A stretch of 64,000 nucleotides of DNA from Zygaena filipendulae (GCA_907165275.2 OU015664.1:2628001-2692000); one strand, 5' to 3'; numbered from the stretch's first letter, positions 12,181 to 24,407 are shown. Translations and numbers: made by a program. Notes: generated from the sequence alone by a model not told the origin.

Positions 12181-13391
12181 GAGACAGGTTTTTGTTTAAA
12201 TCAATCATTAGGTACCTAGCACAATATATTTTTGCCTTTGAGATTAAATTTGTACTTTTTTAGTTTTCGCTTTTAGTGTAGTTGCATTTTCGTGTTTTTG
12301 GTCTAGTCAAATGTCAGTAGGCTTTTATTTACTCTTAGCAAGTATTATTTATATATTTTTATATATACCTAGGTACACCTGATAAAAAGCGGAAGTATTC
12401 CTTCACCTGAGGCTCATTGTTAGGATTTAAAACGACTTCTTGCGGCATGTAATATGAACTCACTAACCACAGAGATACCTATATTATCAAAATAAATAAA
12501 ATAAGTACCTAAATATAAATTCATAAAATCATAATAATTCATAATTTTTGTGATCTGGGTGTTGGTTTAAATTATATTGGTAACAAATGAGAATTTACTA
12601 AACTTCCCATTGGTAACAAAACTAAAGACACGTTTACAAAAGAGTTTACAACGTCATTGATGCAGTTGAGGCAAAAAAGTACTATGGAGTAATTGATGAC
12701 AGCTGATTTAACGTTATTATTAGAAGATAAAGAACTTGACTCGTCGCGCGTCGGTTCAGCGAAAGTAATTAATTACCAACAGCTAATTTATGAATCGTGT
12801 CTGTCGTTATTCCGTACAGAACCTAGACACCGGTACGTACATTACAATTAAAACCTTATCGCATAAATAACAAAGCTCAAATATGTGGTGCACAAAATAT
12901 ACGGCAGAGAAATGCAAAATTTTAAACGCTCTAAAGAAGGGATATTGTTTTAAACAACCTCACTTTGAAACGTCTCGTGTGTCGACAATGAACAAGTCAC
13001 TGGTTTTCTTTAGAGGGGAATTTAATTAAAATTTATTAGCGTTTTACTCTTTGATTTACTTTCAACAGACACGTCAACGGGACATTATTTGCAATGAAAA
13101 AATATTAACTGGTGGTAATGGATATTTTATGTTTAACATCCTAATGTATACCATATTGAGCAAATAAATGAATTATTATTATTATTAATGCGTAAAACTA
13201 ATCGAATAAATTCAAATTCAAAGAAAGATCCAAGATAATTAATATATTTTTACTGTTATAGAACATGCGATATTTAAAAATATTAGCAGAAACATGTTTT
13301 TGTGGTGCCTGCTAAAACTCTCTTGCCTGAAACGAAAACCTAGAAAACATTATAATAGTACCTACGGTTTTTCTCTTTGATACAACTGATA
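12181..13391. other. No gene seen
   Basis: AT-rich. GGTAACAAA occurs twice near 12580-12620, and a few short ATT runs appear. No coding or transposon signal I can support. Confidence 0.55.
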
Positions 13392-13585
13392 CTAGTAGCT
13401 GTTCCCCGCGGTTTCACCCACGGTAATGTCGGAGTTCCTGCGGGAATTCCGGGATAAAAATTACAATATGACCTTTTCTTTACCCCTCACAACGTGCATG
13501 CAAAATTTCATGATGATCAGTTGAGCCGTTAAGGCGTGAAGGGGAACAAACAAACTCAGTTTCGCATTTATAATATTAGTAAGAA
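13392..13585 (-). mobile_element. Helitron, short-body copy
   Basis: CTAGTAGCTGTTCCCCGCGG ... CATGATGATCAGTTGAGCCG ... GCATTTATAATATTAGTAAG. Confidence 0.75.
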
Positions 13586-13638
13586 TTGTCTCGCTGTGTT
13601 ACAAGCACTTCGATACGCTAGGTAAGACATGACGTGAC

Positions 13639-14077
13639 CATTGGCGTGGCTAGGGATTTCATCTAGCCATCCAGCTGAAATAACCACAGCTATGAGATCA
13701 TTATTAATAAGGTTTAGCTTAGTAATCATTACTTAGTATAAATGCAAATTTGAGTACAACCGATCATCAGGAAACTTTGCATACATGTTGTTAGGGGTGT
13801 TACAGAAAAGGACAAGTGTACTTTTGTCCCGGAATTTCCGCGGGAACTCCCGTTTCGTGACCACGTGACATACGATACGTTCCTTCGTGTTCTATAGCGT
13901 TAACAACCATAGATGGTCTACCTACTTGACTAAAGAGCTGTTCTTTCAGTGAGTCACCTCATTCAGTAATTAAGCAGTAAAGTCGTTAGTACTGTAAATT
14001 TTTCTAGGGTGGGCGGGGGAAGTTTGCCCACCCTGCCCCGCTATCTAGCGGGCAAATAGGCCGTGGTCACGCCTATG
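13639..14077. mobile_element. Possible degraded hAT-type element
   Basis: CATTGGCGTGGCTAGG at the left and, inverted, CATAGGCGTGACCACGG at the right resemble the ends of the element at 56961. Flanking 8-bp sequences do not match. A Helitron fragment (13739-13852) lies inside. Confidence 0.35.
13739..13852 (+). mobile_element. Helitron fragment
   Basis: AATGCAAATTTGAGTACAACC, CTTTGCATACATGTTGTTAG, CGGAATTTCCGCGGGAACTC. Both ends are lost. Confidence 0.5.
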
Positions 14078-15239
14078 ACAAATGACAAATGACAAAAGGT
14101 GCCGATATCATGATCGTTCGGCACTATTAGGTACACAAAATGGCGATACCGTCTACAAAATAAAGAAATTATACAAATCGCCTGCGACTTACCCATAAAA
14201 AAATTATAATATAAATAAATTAATGCCTACACCCCATTTTTATCTGCTTTTCCGTGTCAGGAACGATATTAGTTGGATATTTACGATTGTCCATAAATTA
14301 CGCGTTACGTTGCGTAGCGTGTTGAGTAAAGACGACCGTGACCGCACTTTGATACCGTCGCTCGTGGACACAGATATGACATATAATAAACAATGCAAGT
14401 TATCTCATCTCATCTAGTTTTAGATGTAAAAAAATTGATTTTTTTTTGTATTTAGTTTTAATTTACTTAATTTCTTTAATTTTAATAGTGCTTTTATGAC
14501 AACATTCTTGGACATTCTTTCTTTCTAATCATGACGTAATTGAACTCTCTCTTGCAGCAACTCTTTGTCGAAACAAAGTGCTTTTAGAAAGTAAATAATG
14601 CCTTATTAAGCAATTGTAAGAATTATGTAAGTTGTGTAATTATATTATGTAATGAAATTGTGTTACATTTTGATTCATAACTTTATACATTACTTTGTAA
14701 AACTTGCCCTATCTACTCCGATCCATTTCTGTGGTCGTAGTATAGTGAGAGTAAACGCACAGGCGCACACGCTTTCGCCAAACCGTTACCTAACTCGCGA
14801 ACTTCGCGTCGATACTATTCAACCTTAATATGTAAGTATTAGATATAAAATTTACTTAAATTATATTATCAATCCGCATAAAGGTCTCCGAGTAAGAAAT
14901 TTATCTAAGTTTTGAGACTTTCAAGCTTATTTCATTGGATCTAAGTAGGCAGGCAGGTGTCTATTGCACATCAGTGGATTTAAAAAAAAAAGGATAACAA
15001 CAAAAAATATTATTTTAATCGGTGTACATATTAATTCAAAGTCAAATAGGTATACTATTTATTTATTTATTGTTAACACATACGGTACAGGACTATATAT
15101 TGAAACACAAAAAAATCTATTCATGTAAATTAAATTGAAGTGTTTGTAATTCCAAATTAACAGCTTTTCACTAAATGCATATGAAGGTAGGTATATACGG
15201 TACTTAGGTACATAAAAAAAACTATTTCTGAAATTTTTC
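14078..15239. other. No gene seen
   Basis: Starts with ATGACAAATGACAAATGACA (7-bp tandem). The rest is AT-rich unique-looking DNA with a moderately CpG-rich patch at 14300-14370. Confidence 0.55.
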
Positions 15240-15435
15240 TCTGTATGTCGGTCGGTCTGTCTGTTTGTTCTAATCCGGCTAATCTCTGAAACAGCTGGAC
15301 CGATTTTAACCGTTGGACTTTCACTGGCAGATAGCTGATATAACAAGGAGTAACTTAGGCTACTTTTATTTTAGAAAAAATAGTTCCCGCGGTAATTCCG
15401 AAACTCACGCGGGTGAAACCGCGGGGCACAGCTAG
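15240..15435 (+). mobile_element. Helitron, distinct body
   Basis: GGTCGGTCTGTCTGTTTGTT, GGACCGATTTTAACC, and the standard terminus CGCGGGTGAAACCGCGGGGC ACAGCTAG followed by T. Confidence 0.7.
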
Positions 15436-16251
15436 TAACAAATAAACTAGAAAGAAAGGATAGAGCGGCCTTTTATTTTATTTTTTTCTATAATAAATAG
15501 TCTTTTATTTAAACAAAATACTTGCGGAAGTCGATATTTATACCATTGGGTAGGTATAGATTCTCCTGAAAATCAAATGAGTCGACAAATAGCTATTGAT
15601 CCATTTAATTTTGTTTTTATTATCTTATCAAGAGAAATACCTATAATAGGTACAGGTTAGTAAAAAGATTGATTCCTAGATTTTTACCTGAACTCTTGAA
15701 TAATAACTATTTATTTTGAAAAAGTCTTTTTTAGATAAATTTGATTTATAAATAACAGAACATGTTCATAATTAAGAATTGGTTTTTAGTCGTATAAATC
15801 CAGCACTGCGTGGATAGTAGATATACAGGACGCGGACGTACAACCCCCCAATTTTTCCTTATTGTTTTTCTAGCAGCCAACATCGCGTTTGGCCATGACA
15901 TTCCGTTCCATAAAAGAGTAAGTGCCCATTGTATTTCCATCATTGCCTTTAGAATAATGAAGTGTACAGCAATTAAGATGTAAATAATAGTGTGGGCACA
16001 TCTATGGCCGGTGCAAACTTACCGCGTCGTTTGTTTGGTATCATGTGACATGTCTTATATGTACAAGAAACGATTTATTGAACGATTATCGAACGTTATC
16101 ATTGTTTGATCGGATACGTCATTGTATCTTTACATCAGATTCGGTGGTGGATTTATGCTTATTGCTCGCATGTTGAGGATTTTTTGTACAGAAGGTTCTG
16201 ACGTCACAACTTCAAAGCTAAATATCGCAAAAATTATGGTTGGCCACCTGC

Positions 16252-16450
16252 AGGGCAATTATGTAACTTTTGTTGCATTCATATTTCAGTTTCAATCAGA
16301 AAAATAACTTTATGATTAATTAATGATTTTTACACAGCTTCAACTTTTGAAGTATGTTTATTTTGGTTGATTGCTTGTGCTATTGTATAGGTGTGAAAAC
16401 GTGCATATTGCAATCGCAAAACCGTCATATTTTTGATTGCGATTTCTAAT
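16252..16450. mobile_element. MITE of the ATGTAACTTTTGTT family, diverged copy
   Basis: AGGGCAATTATGTAACTTTT at the left, CAACTTTTGAA, TTATTTTGGTTGA and AAAACGTGCATATTG in the middle, in the same order as 16513-16739. The right arm has decayed. Confidence 0.65.
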
Positions 16451-16512
16451 AAAGCAGAGTTTGTACCTACCTCAGAACAGATAGAAAGGGCTCAACTTTG
16501 TATGAGAACAGT

Positions 16513-16739
16513 AGGGCAATTATGTAACTTTTGTTTCTATAATTTTTCGATTTCCATCGGAAACATAGCGGTCTTGTAATTAATTGGATCATATTTGGAC
16601 AGTTCAACTTTTGAAATGTGTTTATTTTGGTTGACTGCTAGATGTTGTAGGTGTCAAAACGTGCATATTATGATCGCAAAACCGCCATGTTTTTGATTGC
16701 AACCGAAAAATGATAGAAACAAAAGTTACAATACCTCAG
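16513..16739. mobile_element. MITE of the ATGTAACTTTTGTT family
   Basis: Arms AGGGCAATTATGTAACTTTT plus GTTTCTATAATTTTTCG and, inverted, CGAAAAATGATAGAAACAAA plus AGTTAC. Core CAACTTTTGAAATGTGTTTA and TCAAAACGTGCATATT. It lies 60 bp from a related diverged copy. Confidence 0.8.
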
Positions 16740-17024
16740 GTGAAAACCAACTAAAGTACTTAATCACGCACGAAAACCTTGATTAACGTAAAGAAATGTA
16801 TTTACGTAACGCCATTCGGTTACTTAGTAACTGTTTTAAAAATTTACAATTTGGGAATGTACATCATATTGGGTGCAAGCATTTTTGTTTTTAAACCCAG
16901 ACCGCCTGCATTTTCTATCTATGTAGTTAATATCATTTTTCCCAGGGTTCTTTCAATCATGATACAATCATAAAAAAAACTTTATACCCATACAATATGT
17001 AGGTATTATCCTTTCATATTATAA

Positions 17025-17190
17025 AACAAAGTCCTCCAACGCATCTGTCTGTCTGTTTGTCGGTTCGCGAGAAACTCAAAAACTATTGAACGGATTTTCA
17101 AGCGGTTTTCAATCAATAGATCCTGAGGAGTGAGGAAGGTTTATAGGTGTAGTTTATCTTGGAATTCCTGCGGGAACTCCGAAATAATAC
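17025..17190 (+). mobile_element. Helitron fragment, AAACTCAAAAACTA body
   Basis: AACAAAGTCCTCCAACGC, CTGTCTGTCTGTTTGTC, GCGAGAAACTCAAAAACTAT, GGAATTCCTGCGGGAACTCC. Same body as 29629-29806. The 3' end is lost. Confidence 0.6.
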
Positions 17191-17223
17191 AGAGTAGAAT
17201 TCGCGTTTCTGCACCTCTGTTAA

Positions 17224-17445
17224 ATGTTTTTAGCAAAAATTGTGAAGGGCAATAAAAGACGAGTAACCAAACACAAAAAAACTGTTTTTAAAATTCTTTT
17301 CTGACTGTCTATCTGTTCACGATAATCTTCGAATATATACCACATGACATGCGGTTTTCGGAGATCGATTAAGTTTAGCTTGGACCAACATATAGGTAGG
17401 CTTTGTTTCATTCATTTAAATCGGATATCGGGAAAAAAGGTTTTA
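17224..17445 (+). mobile_element. Helitron fragment, long-body subfamily
   Basis: GCAATAAAAGACGAGTAACC, CGATTAAGTTTAGCTTGGAC, AATCGGATATCGGGAAAAAA. Corresponds to the middle of 24663-24968. Confidence 0.6.
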
Positions 17446-17624
17446 TTATACAACTTGCTAATGAATTGACCAAAAACCTGATACACCCCATTTAAAAAAT
17501 AAACAATAATATTAAAAAATAATAAATTATGTCAAAAAAATTAATAGTTTAAAAGTTATTCAACATTAGTTTGGAGGTGATCTATCTACGAAATTTCAAG
17601 CGCTACACCTGCACCTACGTGTCA

Positions 17625-17756
17625 CCAAATAATTTAGACATGGGTTAGTAAAAATGAAAAAAATATAACCTATATTAAAATATGATGCGATCGATTCGAA
17701 AGTCGATTCTGAACAAACTACTTTCTAGTTTTCAGTCAATTCATTAACACGTGGCA
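17625..17756. mobile_element. Partial copy of the GAATTGACTGAAA inverted-repeat family
   Basis: Shares 'AATTTAGACATGG', 'AAAAATATAACCTATATTAAAA' (in part) and the terminal arm 'GTCGATTCTGAACAA' with 43690-43828. The left arm was not found. Confidence 0.6.
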
Positions 17757-18974
17757 TAATCGGGAACCACAACATCTAGCGTAGTTTTCATTAACTACTA
17801 GACCAACAGTGCTGTCAAAATGCTGTTATTTTACTTATATTCGATCTCACTATCCTATTTAGCTTTCATTAGCCGTATCTCCTGTAGACTTTACTTATGC
17901 TTTCAACTAAAGATAATAATTTGATAGACAATTTAACCCATTAAACTTAGCAAATTCAAAACTCGTGTAACATCAAACATGTGTAGGTATTTGATGCATC
18001 GGCAGAGCATGTTAGATATAGGTATTTAATTACCTATGGGCTTAGATTAGGCACTTGTTGAATTTTTGTTTTTTTTTTCTTGTGTGTTGTGCTGGAATAA
18101 ATGTAGTTTTCGTTCTTTCTTTCTATTTTTGTTTATTATATTTTTCACGCTCAAGTGAAAGTGCACTTAAAATACACTTTGAATTACTTATTATCTGACG
18201 CTTGTAGATGACGACAAAAAGTCTATTCTGTTTTACACGTAGTAGTTACCACATGTTTGTCTTTCTTATAAAAAGAATTTCTGCTAACACTTATAAATCG
18301 TATATGTATATGTATTCAAAGACTTTCTTTAGGAACACACTACAAAATATATTCTGTCATAAACATTGATGTACTGAATACAATATGGTGGCATAGATGC
18401 ACTTAATCTATTGCTAATAATATAAAGAGGTAAATGTTGCAAACAAAATGAGAGCAAATGCTCTAACTATCCCAAAACTTCGTTTTGCTAGCATACAAAG
18501 TGTGTTTCCTACAATATTCCCAAATCGTGAATTTTGAAAACAGTGACGCAACCAAATCGCGTTTCATTAAGTTCTTCTTCTTTTTCTTCTTCAATTAAGG
18601 CAATCTATCGCGATTTATATTTTAGCAATTAAAGTTATTAGATATGGCGAAACGTCCCCAAGATAAAACACGGTTCTCTCACGAAAACCAACCTCTTTCT
18701 TGGAAAACAAAATGGCTGCTGAACGGTGGTGAAAATATCGAATAAATAACGCGATAGGCGGACGTCCACTCGCTACGACCTCCACCGGTCAACAACCTTT
18801 GATAAAGTTAATAAATGTTTTTGTGTGTCATGAATAGTTTTGTGTTAATCAATCAACTGATGACATTAGTTTGTTTTCATACTAACTGAATTGAACTTCT
18901 TCTATCTGTTCTGTGGTTACAATTTCTTTCCAATAGGTACATAATCGAGAGAAAAGATTTGATATGATTTTGTG

Positions 18975-19092
18975 TCTGTAATGGATAAACTCGTAACTAC
19001 ATAACCGATTGAAAATTCTTTCTTCTTTCCTGAATAATGTTACTTTTTATCTAGGAAGTCCCACGGGAACTCCGAAATAAAAGCAAGTGACA
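18975..19092 (+). mobile_element. Helitron fragment
   Basis: GTCTGTAATGGATAAACTCG and TACTTTTTATCTAGGAAGTC plus CCACGGGAACTCCGAAATAA; the terminus is missing. Confidence 0.4.
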
Positions 19093-19848
19093 CTGTTGGA
19101 TAAAGTTCTGTATCATTTACTTAGAATATAATTATTAGTTTCTAACAAAGACATTCTATAAAATGGACATAGATAAGCAATAGTGTGTTAACCCACACTG
19201 GAGAAATTTTGAGTAAATCGCGTTTTAAAATTATAGCGCTATTTTGTGTTAAAAATTTTTTATGTTCAACATTATGTTTGTATTTAAACAATGAAAAAAC
19301 GTTCTCTAACTCTCAATAAAGCGTTCTGTATCAATAATTAAATTTAGTGGGTTAACATGTTGTTGCGTATTGGCGTCCAAATACCATGGTTTCTAAAGTA
19401 TTGTTTTTCAATTACAAACTCATCAAGTCCAATAGAAACCGTGGTGTCCTATGTACCTACTTTGCTCCAGTATTTTTTATAGGAATAAAACTTTTACAGT
19501 GTCTTTAGTATTGAATTATATATTTACGGCCTAATTGGAAAGGAACCCGAAGCGAATGATGTCAGTGGATAATAAGGACATGTTTATATATAAGCAACCC
19601 AAACAAAAATTATGCCACTGAATAAATTTCAGGTACCTACCTAATTTATTTAAAATATGCATTATAACGAAGTTTTATTTATTTTGCTTCAGATTATAAT
19701 AATCACAATGTATCATGGTATTATTATAATAGAAAATTATAAAGTTTTAGTGATATTCAGATTTTTTTAGTTTTACAGAAGTTTTGAGATTGAGTCGGTC
19801 TTAACCTACTGTTTTAAATTTTGACATTAATAATTCTTATTTGACTAA

Positions 19849-20396
19849 CCGCCGCACTCAGAGTCGACAGACAAGTTTAATAAATTAATGTTAATTGGCA
19901 TTTAACTAATTAACGGCCGCACTCAGAGACAACTTTAATGATTACTTAGTTAAGTATAGATTTTTAAAACAAAACTGCCGCAATCAGAGACGTTCATTAA
20001 ATTAATGTTAATTGGCATTTAATGAGATGTAACTTAATTAGTTGAATGCCAATTAAAATTAATTTATTAAACTTGTCTGATTGCGGCAGTTTTGTTTTAA
20101 AAATCTATACTTAACTAAGTAATCATTAAAGTCGACTCTGAGTGCGGCGGTAAGTTACATCTCATTAAATGCCAATTAACATTAATTTACTGAACGTCTC
20201 TGATTGCGGCAGTTTTGTTTTAAAAATCTATACTTAACTAAGTAATCATTAAAGTCGACTCTGAGTGCGGCGGTAAGTTACATCTCATTAAATGCCAATT
20301 AACATTAATTTACTGAACGTCTCTGATTGCGGCAGTTTTGTTTTAAAAATCTATACTTAACTAAGTAATCATTAAAGTCGACTCTGAGTGCGGCCG
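19849..20396. mobile_element. Composite GCACTCAGAG-family MITE with tandem half-elements
   Basis: A partial left arm (19849-19913) is followed by a full palindromic element (19914-20150: CGGCCGCACTCAGAG ... CTCTGAGTGCGGCGG). Two 123-bp half-elements come next at 20151-20273 and 20274-20396, differing by about one base. Inside each arm a second arm starts TGCCGCAATCAGAGACG, so the element is a hairpin within a hairpin. TTA follows the right end. Confidence 0.88.
20151..20396. repeat. 123-bp tandem duplication of a MITE half
   Basis: Two consecutive units starting TAAGTTACATCTCATTAAAT and ending AGTGCGGCGG / AGTGCGGCCG. A third, less similar half precedes them as the right arm of the full element. 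Near identity implies recent tandem amplification. Confidence 0.9.
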
Positions 20397-20433
20397 TTAG
20401 AGACTATAGATAACTGCAAATGAGATTCATATA

Positions 20434-20462
20434 AACCGCCGCCGCCCGCCGCCCGCCCGCCG
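20434..20462. repeat. (CCG)n-rich simple sequence
   Basis: ACCGCCGCCGCCCGCCGCCC plus GCCCGCCGG, an isolated GC-rich run in AT-rich DNA next to the composite MITE. Confidence 0.85.
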
Positions 20463-20560
20463 GATTTCAATGATGTAGTGAAATTACTAGAAAAAAAATG
20501 TCGTGGTAGGTACCTACTTCAAAAAAGTAAATAATTAAAGGATAAATATTTATAACATTA

Positions 20561-20703
20561 CTAGCTGTGCCCCGCGGTTTCACCCGCGGTAATTTTGGAG
20601 TTCCCGGGGGAATTTCGGGATAAAAAGTAGTTAAGTAAGATAACGAAAGCGTTACAAATAAACAAACAAACAAACAAGCTCACATTCGCATTCATAATAT
20701 TAA
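20561..20703 (-). mobile_element. Helitron, short-body copy with internal deletion
   Basis: CTAGCTGTGCCCCGCGGTTTC ... GGGATAAAAAGTAG ... AAACAAACAAACAAACAAGC ... GCATTCATAATATTA. Confidence 0.7.
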
Positions 20704-21046
20704 AAATTTCACACCTCATCATTCATCATCATGAATTTTCATGAAAAACTTTTTTTAAATTATTCTATTCGCCGAAAATTTTAGGTTAGAAAATACAATA
20801 AATTAATTGCTCCTAGTAAGTAAAATTGGATAAAGTAAGCCAACTAATTAACATGAATTTCTAGTTTCTGCTCTCTCTACAAACATTGTTCGTTTATTTT
20901 TATACATACCTACGAGTACATACTAATGATAATGCAGACTACGTTGTAGTTGTACAAACATCACAGGATAAGAAAATAGCAGTTGAGAAAATGTTATTTT
21001 ATAATCTCACAATTATTGTAGGTATATACCTAATGTAATATTAATA

Positions 21047-21378
21047 ATTGGGATGTGGACTACTTTTGAAAATCAAAATTCTAATTAGTCCGTCAGTTAG
21101 AAAATAAAAAAAAACAATGGACACGTATTTTTTGCTTTTTCAAAGAAATTAAAATATACAGAGATAAAGCGCATTAAAGTTTAGGGTGAGGGGGTCGTGA
21201 CGTCAATAACCGCTGAAACCGCCATACAAATTGTCAGAATAGTGACGTCACGCGAAATTTCAACTCAATATATCGCCGTTATTTTTTGATTTCGTAAAAA
21301 AAGAAAAATACGTGTCCAATATTTTTTAATAATCTACAAGACGGACTAAAAAATAAAAATTAGTCAACATGCCCATTG
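21047..21378. mobile_element. MITE of the TTTAGTCCGTC family
   Basis: Outer arms GGGATGTGGACTAC and its near inverse AGTCAACATGCCCA. Inner arms have TTAGTCCGTC and ACACGTATTTTT. The centre holds TAAAGCGCATTAAAGTTTAG and paired GTGACGTCA motifs. Nearly identical to 36324-36653, flanks excluded. Confidence 0.8.
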
Positions 21379-22176
21379 TAGAAATAATTATAACCCCGAA
21401 ATCAGCCTCGAGATTCCTTTGAGAATTATTTGCTATTTCTCATAGTTTCAAATTTAAACATCCACGCCCGCTTGTTTTGACCCTGTTTTCCAAGTTACTA
21501 CAATCTATTAGTTTGTGTGTTTCAACACAGACGAACAAAGCTTGTAAATAGAGTGGGTATACCTAGTCCCTCCATCACGACCGTGATCATAAAAAAATGT
21601 AATAATAATATTTTTTTCATTACTCATACTCGGAAAGTAGGTCTGAAGTTGCCTGAGAAGCAGGTTGAAAGTAACACTTTTCAGCCCTAGGGAGAATCGC
21701 TTTCAACTGACAGCTGGATACTGCACAAACTCAAGTTTTTTTTTTTATGTCATAGGGGGCATATCTACTTACTGGCCAGTAGCATACCTAATAGTTGATT
21801 TATGTAAAATAAAATTCACTCATTTTTTTCTTTAGCTAATTCCTATTTTTATTTTGACTTTCCTTGCATTCGTAATGAAAAGCACAGTGTTATCCTCGGG
21901 AGAAAGACTTATTTAGTCCCTCGATCTATTGGATCTATCCAAACCCCGTCTCGGGACTACATAAGTTACTTTCACCCCTAGGATAACAATGTACTATTTA
22001 AGCAACCAGTGACATTGTTAAATTTGAAAAACAACTGTTAGATGTAAAAAAATCTTATTATTTTTAAATGGAACGTCTTAGAAGATTCTGTTATTTTTTA
22101 ATGTTTGGACATGGACCTACAATATATCAAGAAAGGATGCATCTTCATCAGAGTTTTTTTTTCTATAAAAGTTTTA

Positions 22177-22428
22177 CGGCCGCACTCAGAGTCGTTTTAA
22201 TGATTACTTAATTCTAAGTAAACATTTCAAAAACAAAACTACCGCACTCAGTGACGGTCATCTGTGTGACGTTAATGTTAGTTGGCAATTGGCATTTCAC
22301 TAATTAATTAAAATTCAGTTGAACGCCAGTTAACATTAATTTAATGAACGTCTCTGAGTACGGCAATTTTGTTTTTAAAATCTTTACTTAGAATTAAGTA
22401 ATTATTAAAATGACTCTGAGTGGGGCCG
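22177..22428. mobile_element. GCACTCAGAG-family MITE, full length, TTA duplication
   Basis: CGGCCGCACTCAGAGTCG ... CGACTCTGAGTGGGGCCG-type ends with TTA at 22174-22176 and 22429-22431. Inner arms begin CCGCACTCAGTGACG and end GAACGTCTCTGAGTACGG. 252 bp. Confidence 0.82.
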
Positions 22429-22591
22429 TTACTTGTTACACGTATGCAGCCCTTTAAGACCAATATAGGAGCGGAGCAGGAATAAAAAATGTTGCTAAAA
22501 CGGTAAAGAAGATTCCTTTAGAGAGCTTCCATTGCGTACACTGCGAACGATTAGCTGTGGAATATATTTTAGTGTAGTTTTTTCCTCAAAT

Positions 22592-22756
22592 TAACACGGG
22601 TGAACCGCGGGGCACAACTATCTATTTAAATGTAATGTGATCGCATAACTTCCAAACGACTGACCAAATTGGATAATTCTTTTTTTTACCGATTTCTTTG
22701 TGTTCGTTATTGTTAGGACAAGGACCCACGTGAATGAAACCGCGGGGCACAGCTAG
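22592..22756 (+). mobile_element. Two Helitron 3' termini in tandem
   Basis: ACACGGGTGAACCGCGGGGC ACAACTA at 22592-22619, then a body of about 130 bp and CACGTGAATGAAACCGCGGG GCACAGCTAG at 22733-22756. Confidence 0.6.
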
Positions 22757-23020
22757 TTTGCAATAATTGTAAAACCGACAATATTACCTTATGTGTTTTG
22801 GTATTATATAAACGCCACATTAAAAGTCACCTTGATATTAATTATGAAACTGATCGATGATTTGCTATCAAATTTGTGTCAACATATTTATTATAAACAA
22901 TCAGTACAGTAACACATTCATGATGATGTCGCAACAAAAATTTTATTAATGTTTATATGAATATTTAAACTGTTTGAATAATATCAAATATAAGAGTTTT
23001 TACACTATGTTTACCTTTTA

Positions 23021-23147
23021 GGCCGCACTCAGTCATTTGCCGCAATCAGAAACAATTAATTTTAATTAGCAATTGACTAATTAAGGTACATTTAGTTAAA
23101 TGCCAATTAACATTAATTTAATGAACGTCTCTGATTGCGGCAATTTT
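23021..23147. mobile_element. GCACTCAGAG-family MITE, deleted copy
   Basis: GGCCGCACTCAGTCATTTGC, then the inner arm pair GCCGCAATCAGAAACA ... GAACGTCTCTGATTGCGGC. The outer right arm is missing. Confidence 0.7.
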
Positions 23148-24247
23148 GTAAATACTGTGGGTTTTATGGTTTTAATTTTGCGGGTAATCTCTGGAAATAC
23201 TGAACCAATTCTAAAAATTATTACACCGGTAGGAAGCTACATTATCCCTAAGCTTTAGTGGAGGGAGTTCCAACATCCTCAATGTTTGACTGTATGGGAA
23301 CAGTTGCTTTTTAAAAGATAACTAGGTATATAATATAATTCATGTGTCCGTCTCTTCTCGTAGTTTTACCTACTCTTGAAATAAAAAATACCTACGCGAC
23401 TCAAGGTCCATTCAAATCCTTTCAATGGGTAGTTTTCACGCGATATCTGTTCAAATTTTAAACAAACAGATACCTGCTGTAGACGACTTTATTATATTTA
23501 CAGTTTTCAGACGGAGACTAAAACATCGACATTATTTAGGATAAATAGACTAAAACTTATATACAACAATAAAGTTAAGCAAGTAAGTACCTATATAGTA
23601 AGGCGTAAGAAATTTACATTTTGAAATATCACGGTTTGATAACTTTGCATTAAGCTTTAAGTTTAGGCATAATAGACCCATAAACTTTAATAGGTTCACA
23701 AATTATAATCGGGAGTTGTTGTTGTAGAATATTAAACTACGCACAGCAGGTAAACGATAGTATTGTTATGCAATATCTATAATACTTGAGTGGAATTATA
23801 TACGGTTCAAGTTTAAACCAAATTTGACAGAAATCAGGAAATTCTTCAAAATTACTAGGTATTACAGAGTTCATAATTTAACACACTTTAATAAAATCTG
23901 ATGAGTGATAGTTTCAATTCTAATTCCGCTAACAATTTGTACAAGAACTTGGGTGGAACGTCACAAAGTTATCGTCATATAGGTACTAAGTACTCGACCT
24001 TTTTAGTCTTACTTGACTTCATTCTGCTTGCGTTCTTAATTCTTTCCTATTTTGTATCGTACCTTATGATATTATAAATAGGACTACCTTTATCGTATCT
24101 ATACTCGGTTATGAATCAAAATGCGAAAATAATACATGTATAGAGATTATAATAATATTTTGATTGAATTATGACAATCCCGCATTTTTTTTACTTAGGT
24201 ACTATAATTAAATACAATTTGTTATGACAATTAAAACGTCCACTTAC

Positions 24248-24407
24248 CATATTTTTAACAAATTAACCACAACACAGTAAGTATAAAATGCACTTAAGTT
24301 TTTTTTAACTGATAGCACTGGCAACCACTAATCGCACCAAATTTTAGTTTATCACATCCCTGGCTCCACCGCTGAGTGCGCAACCTCTTCTTGCCGCCAC
24401 GAGGTAG
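24248..24407 (-). CDS. UDP-glycosyltransferase, predicted first coding exon (5' leader plus ATG only)
   Basis: A predicted 160-nt exon bounded by a strong acceptor (pyrimidine-rich tract then TTTTGCAG, ending at 24408) and a strong donor GTAAGT whose GT is at 24246-24247. The last three exon bases, 24250-24248, are ATG with A at -3. Spliced to exon 665-807 this gives M-IPSQWPAVCLSILLAASVC in phase 0, supplying the missing initiator Met and a proper signal peptide. Everything before the ATG would be 5' leader. The leader includes a minimal upstream ORF, ATG directly followed by TGA (24357-24352). Seen: splice signals, ATG and phase. Inferred: that these exons belong together across about 23.4 kb. 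Alternatively it is an exon of an unrelated transcript. No paralogous signal exon was noticed nearer to 807. Confidence 0.6.

Noticed and set aside
19849..20396. CRISPR-like array
   Set aside because: Units are 123 bp, palindromic halves of a MITE in a eukaryotic genome, without unique spacers.
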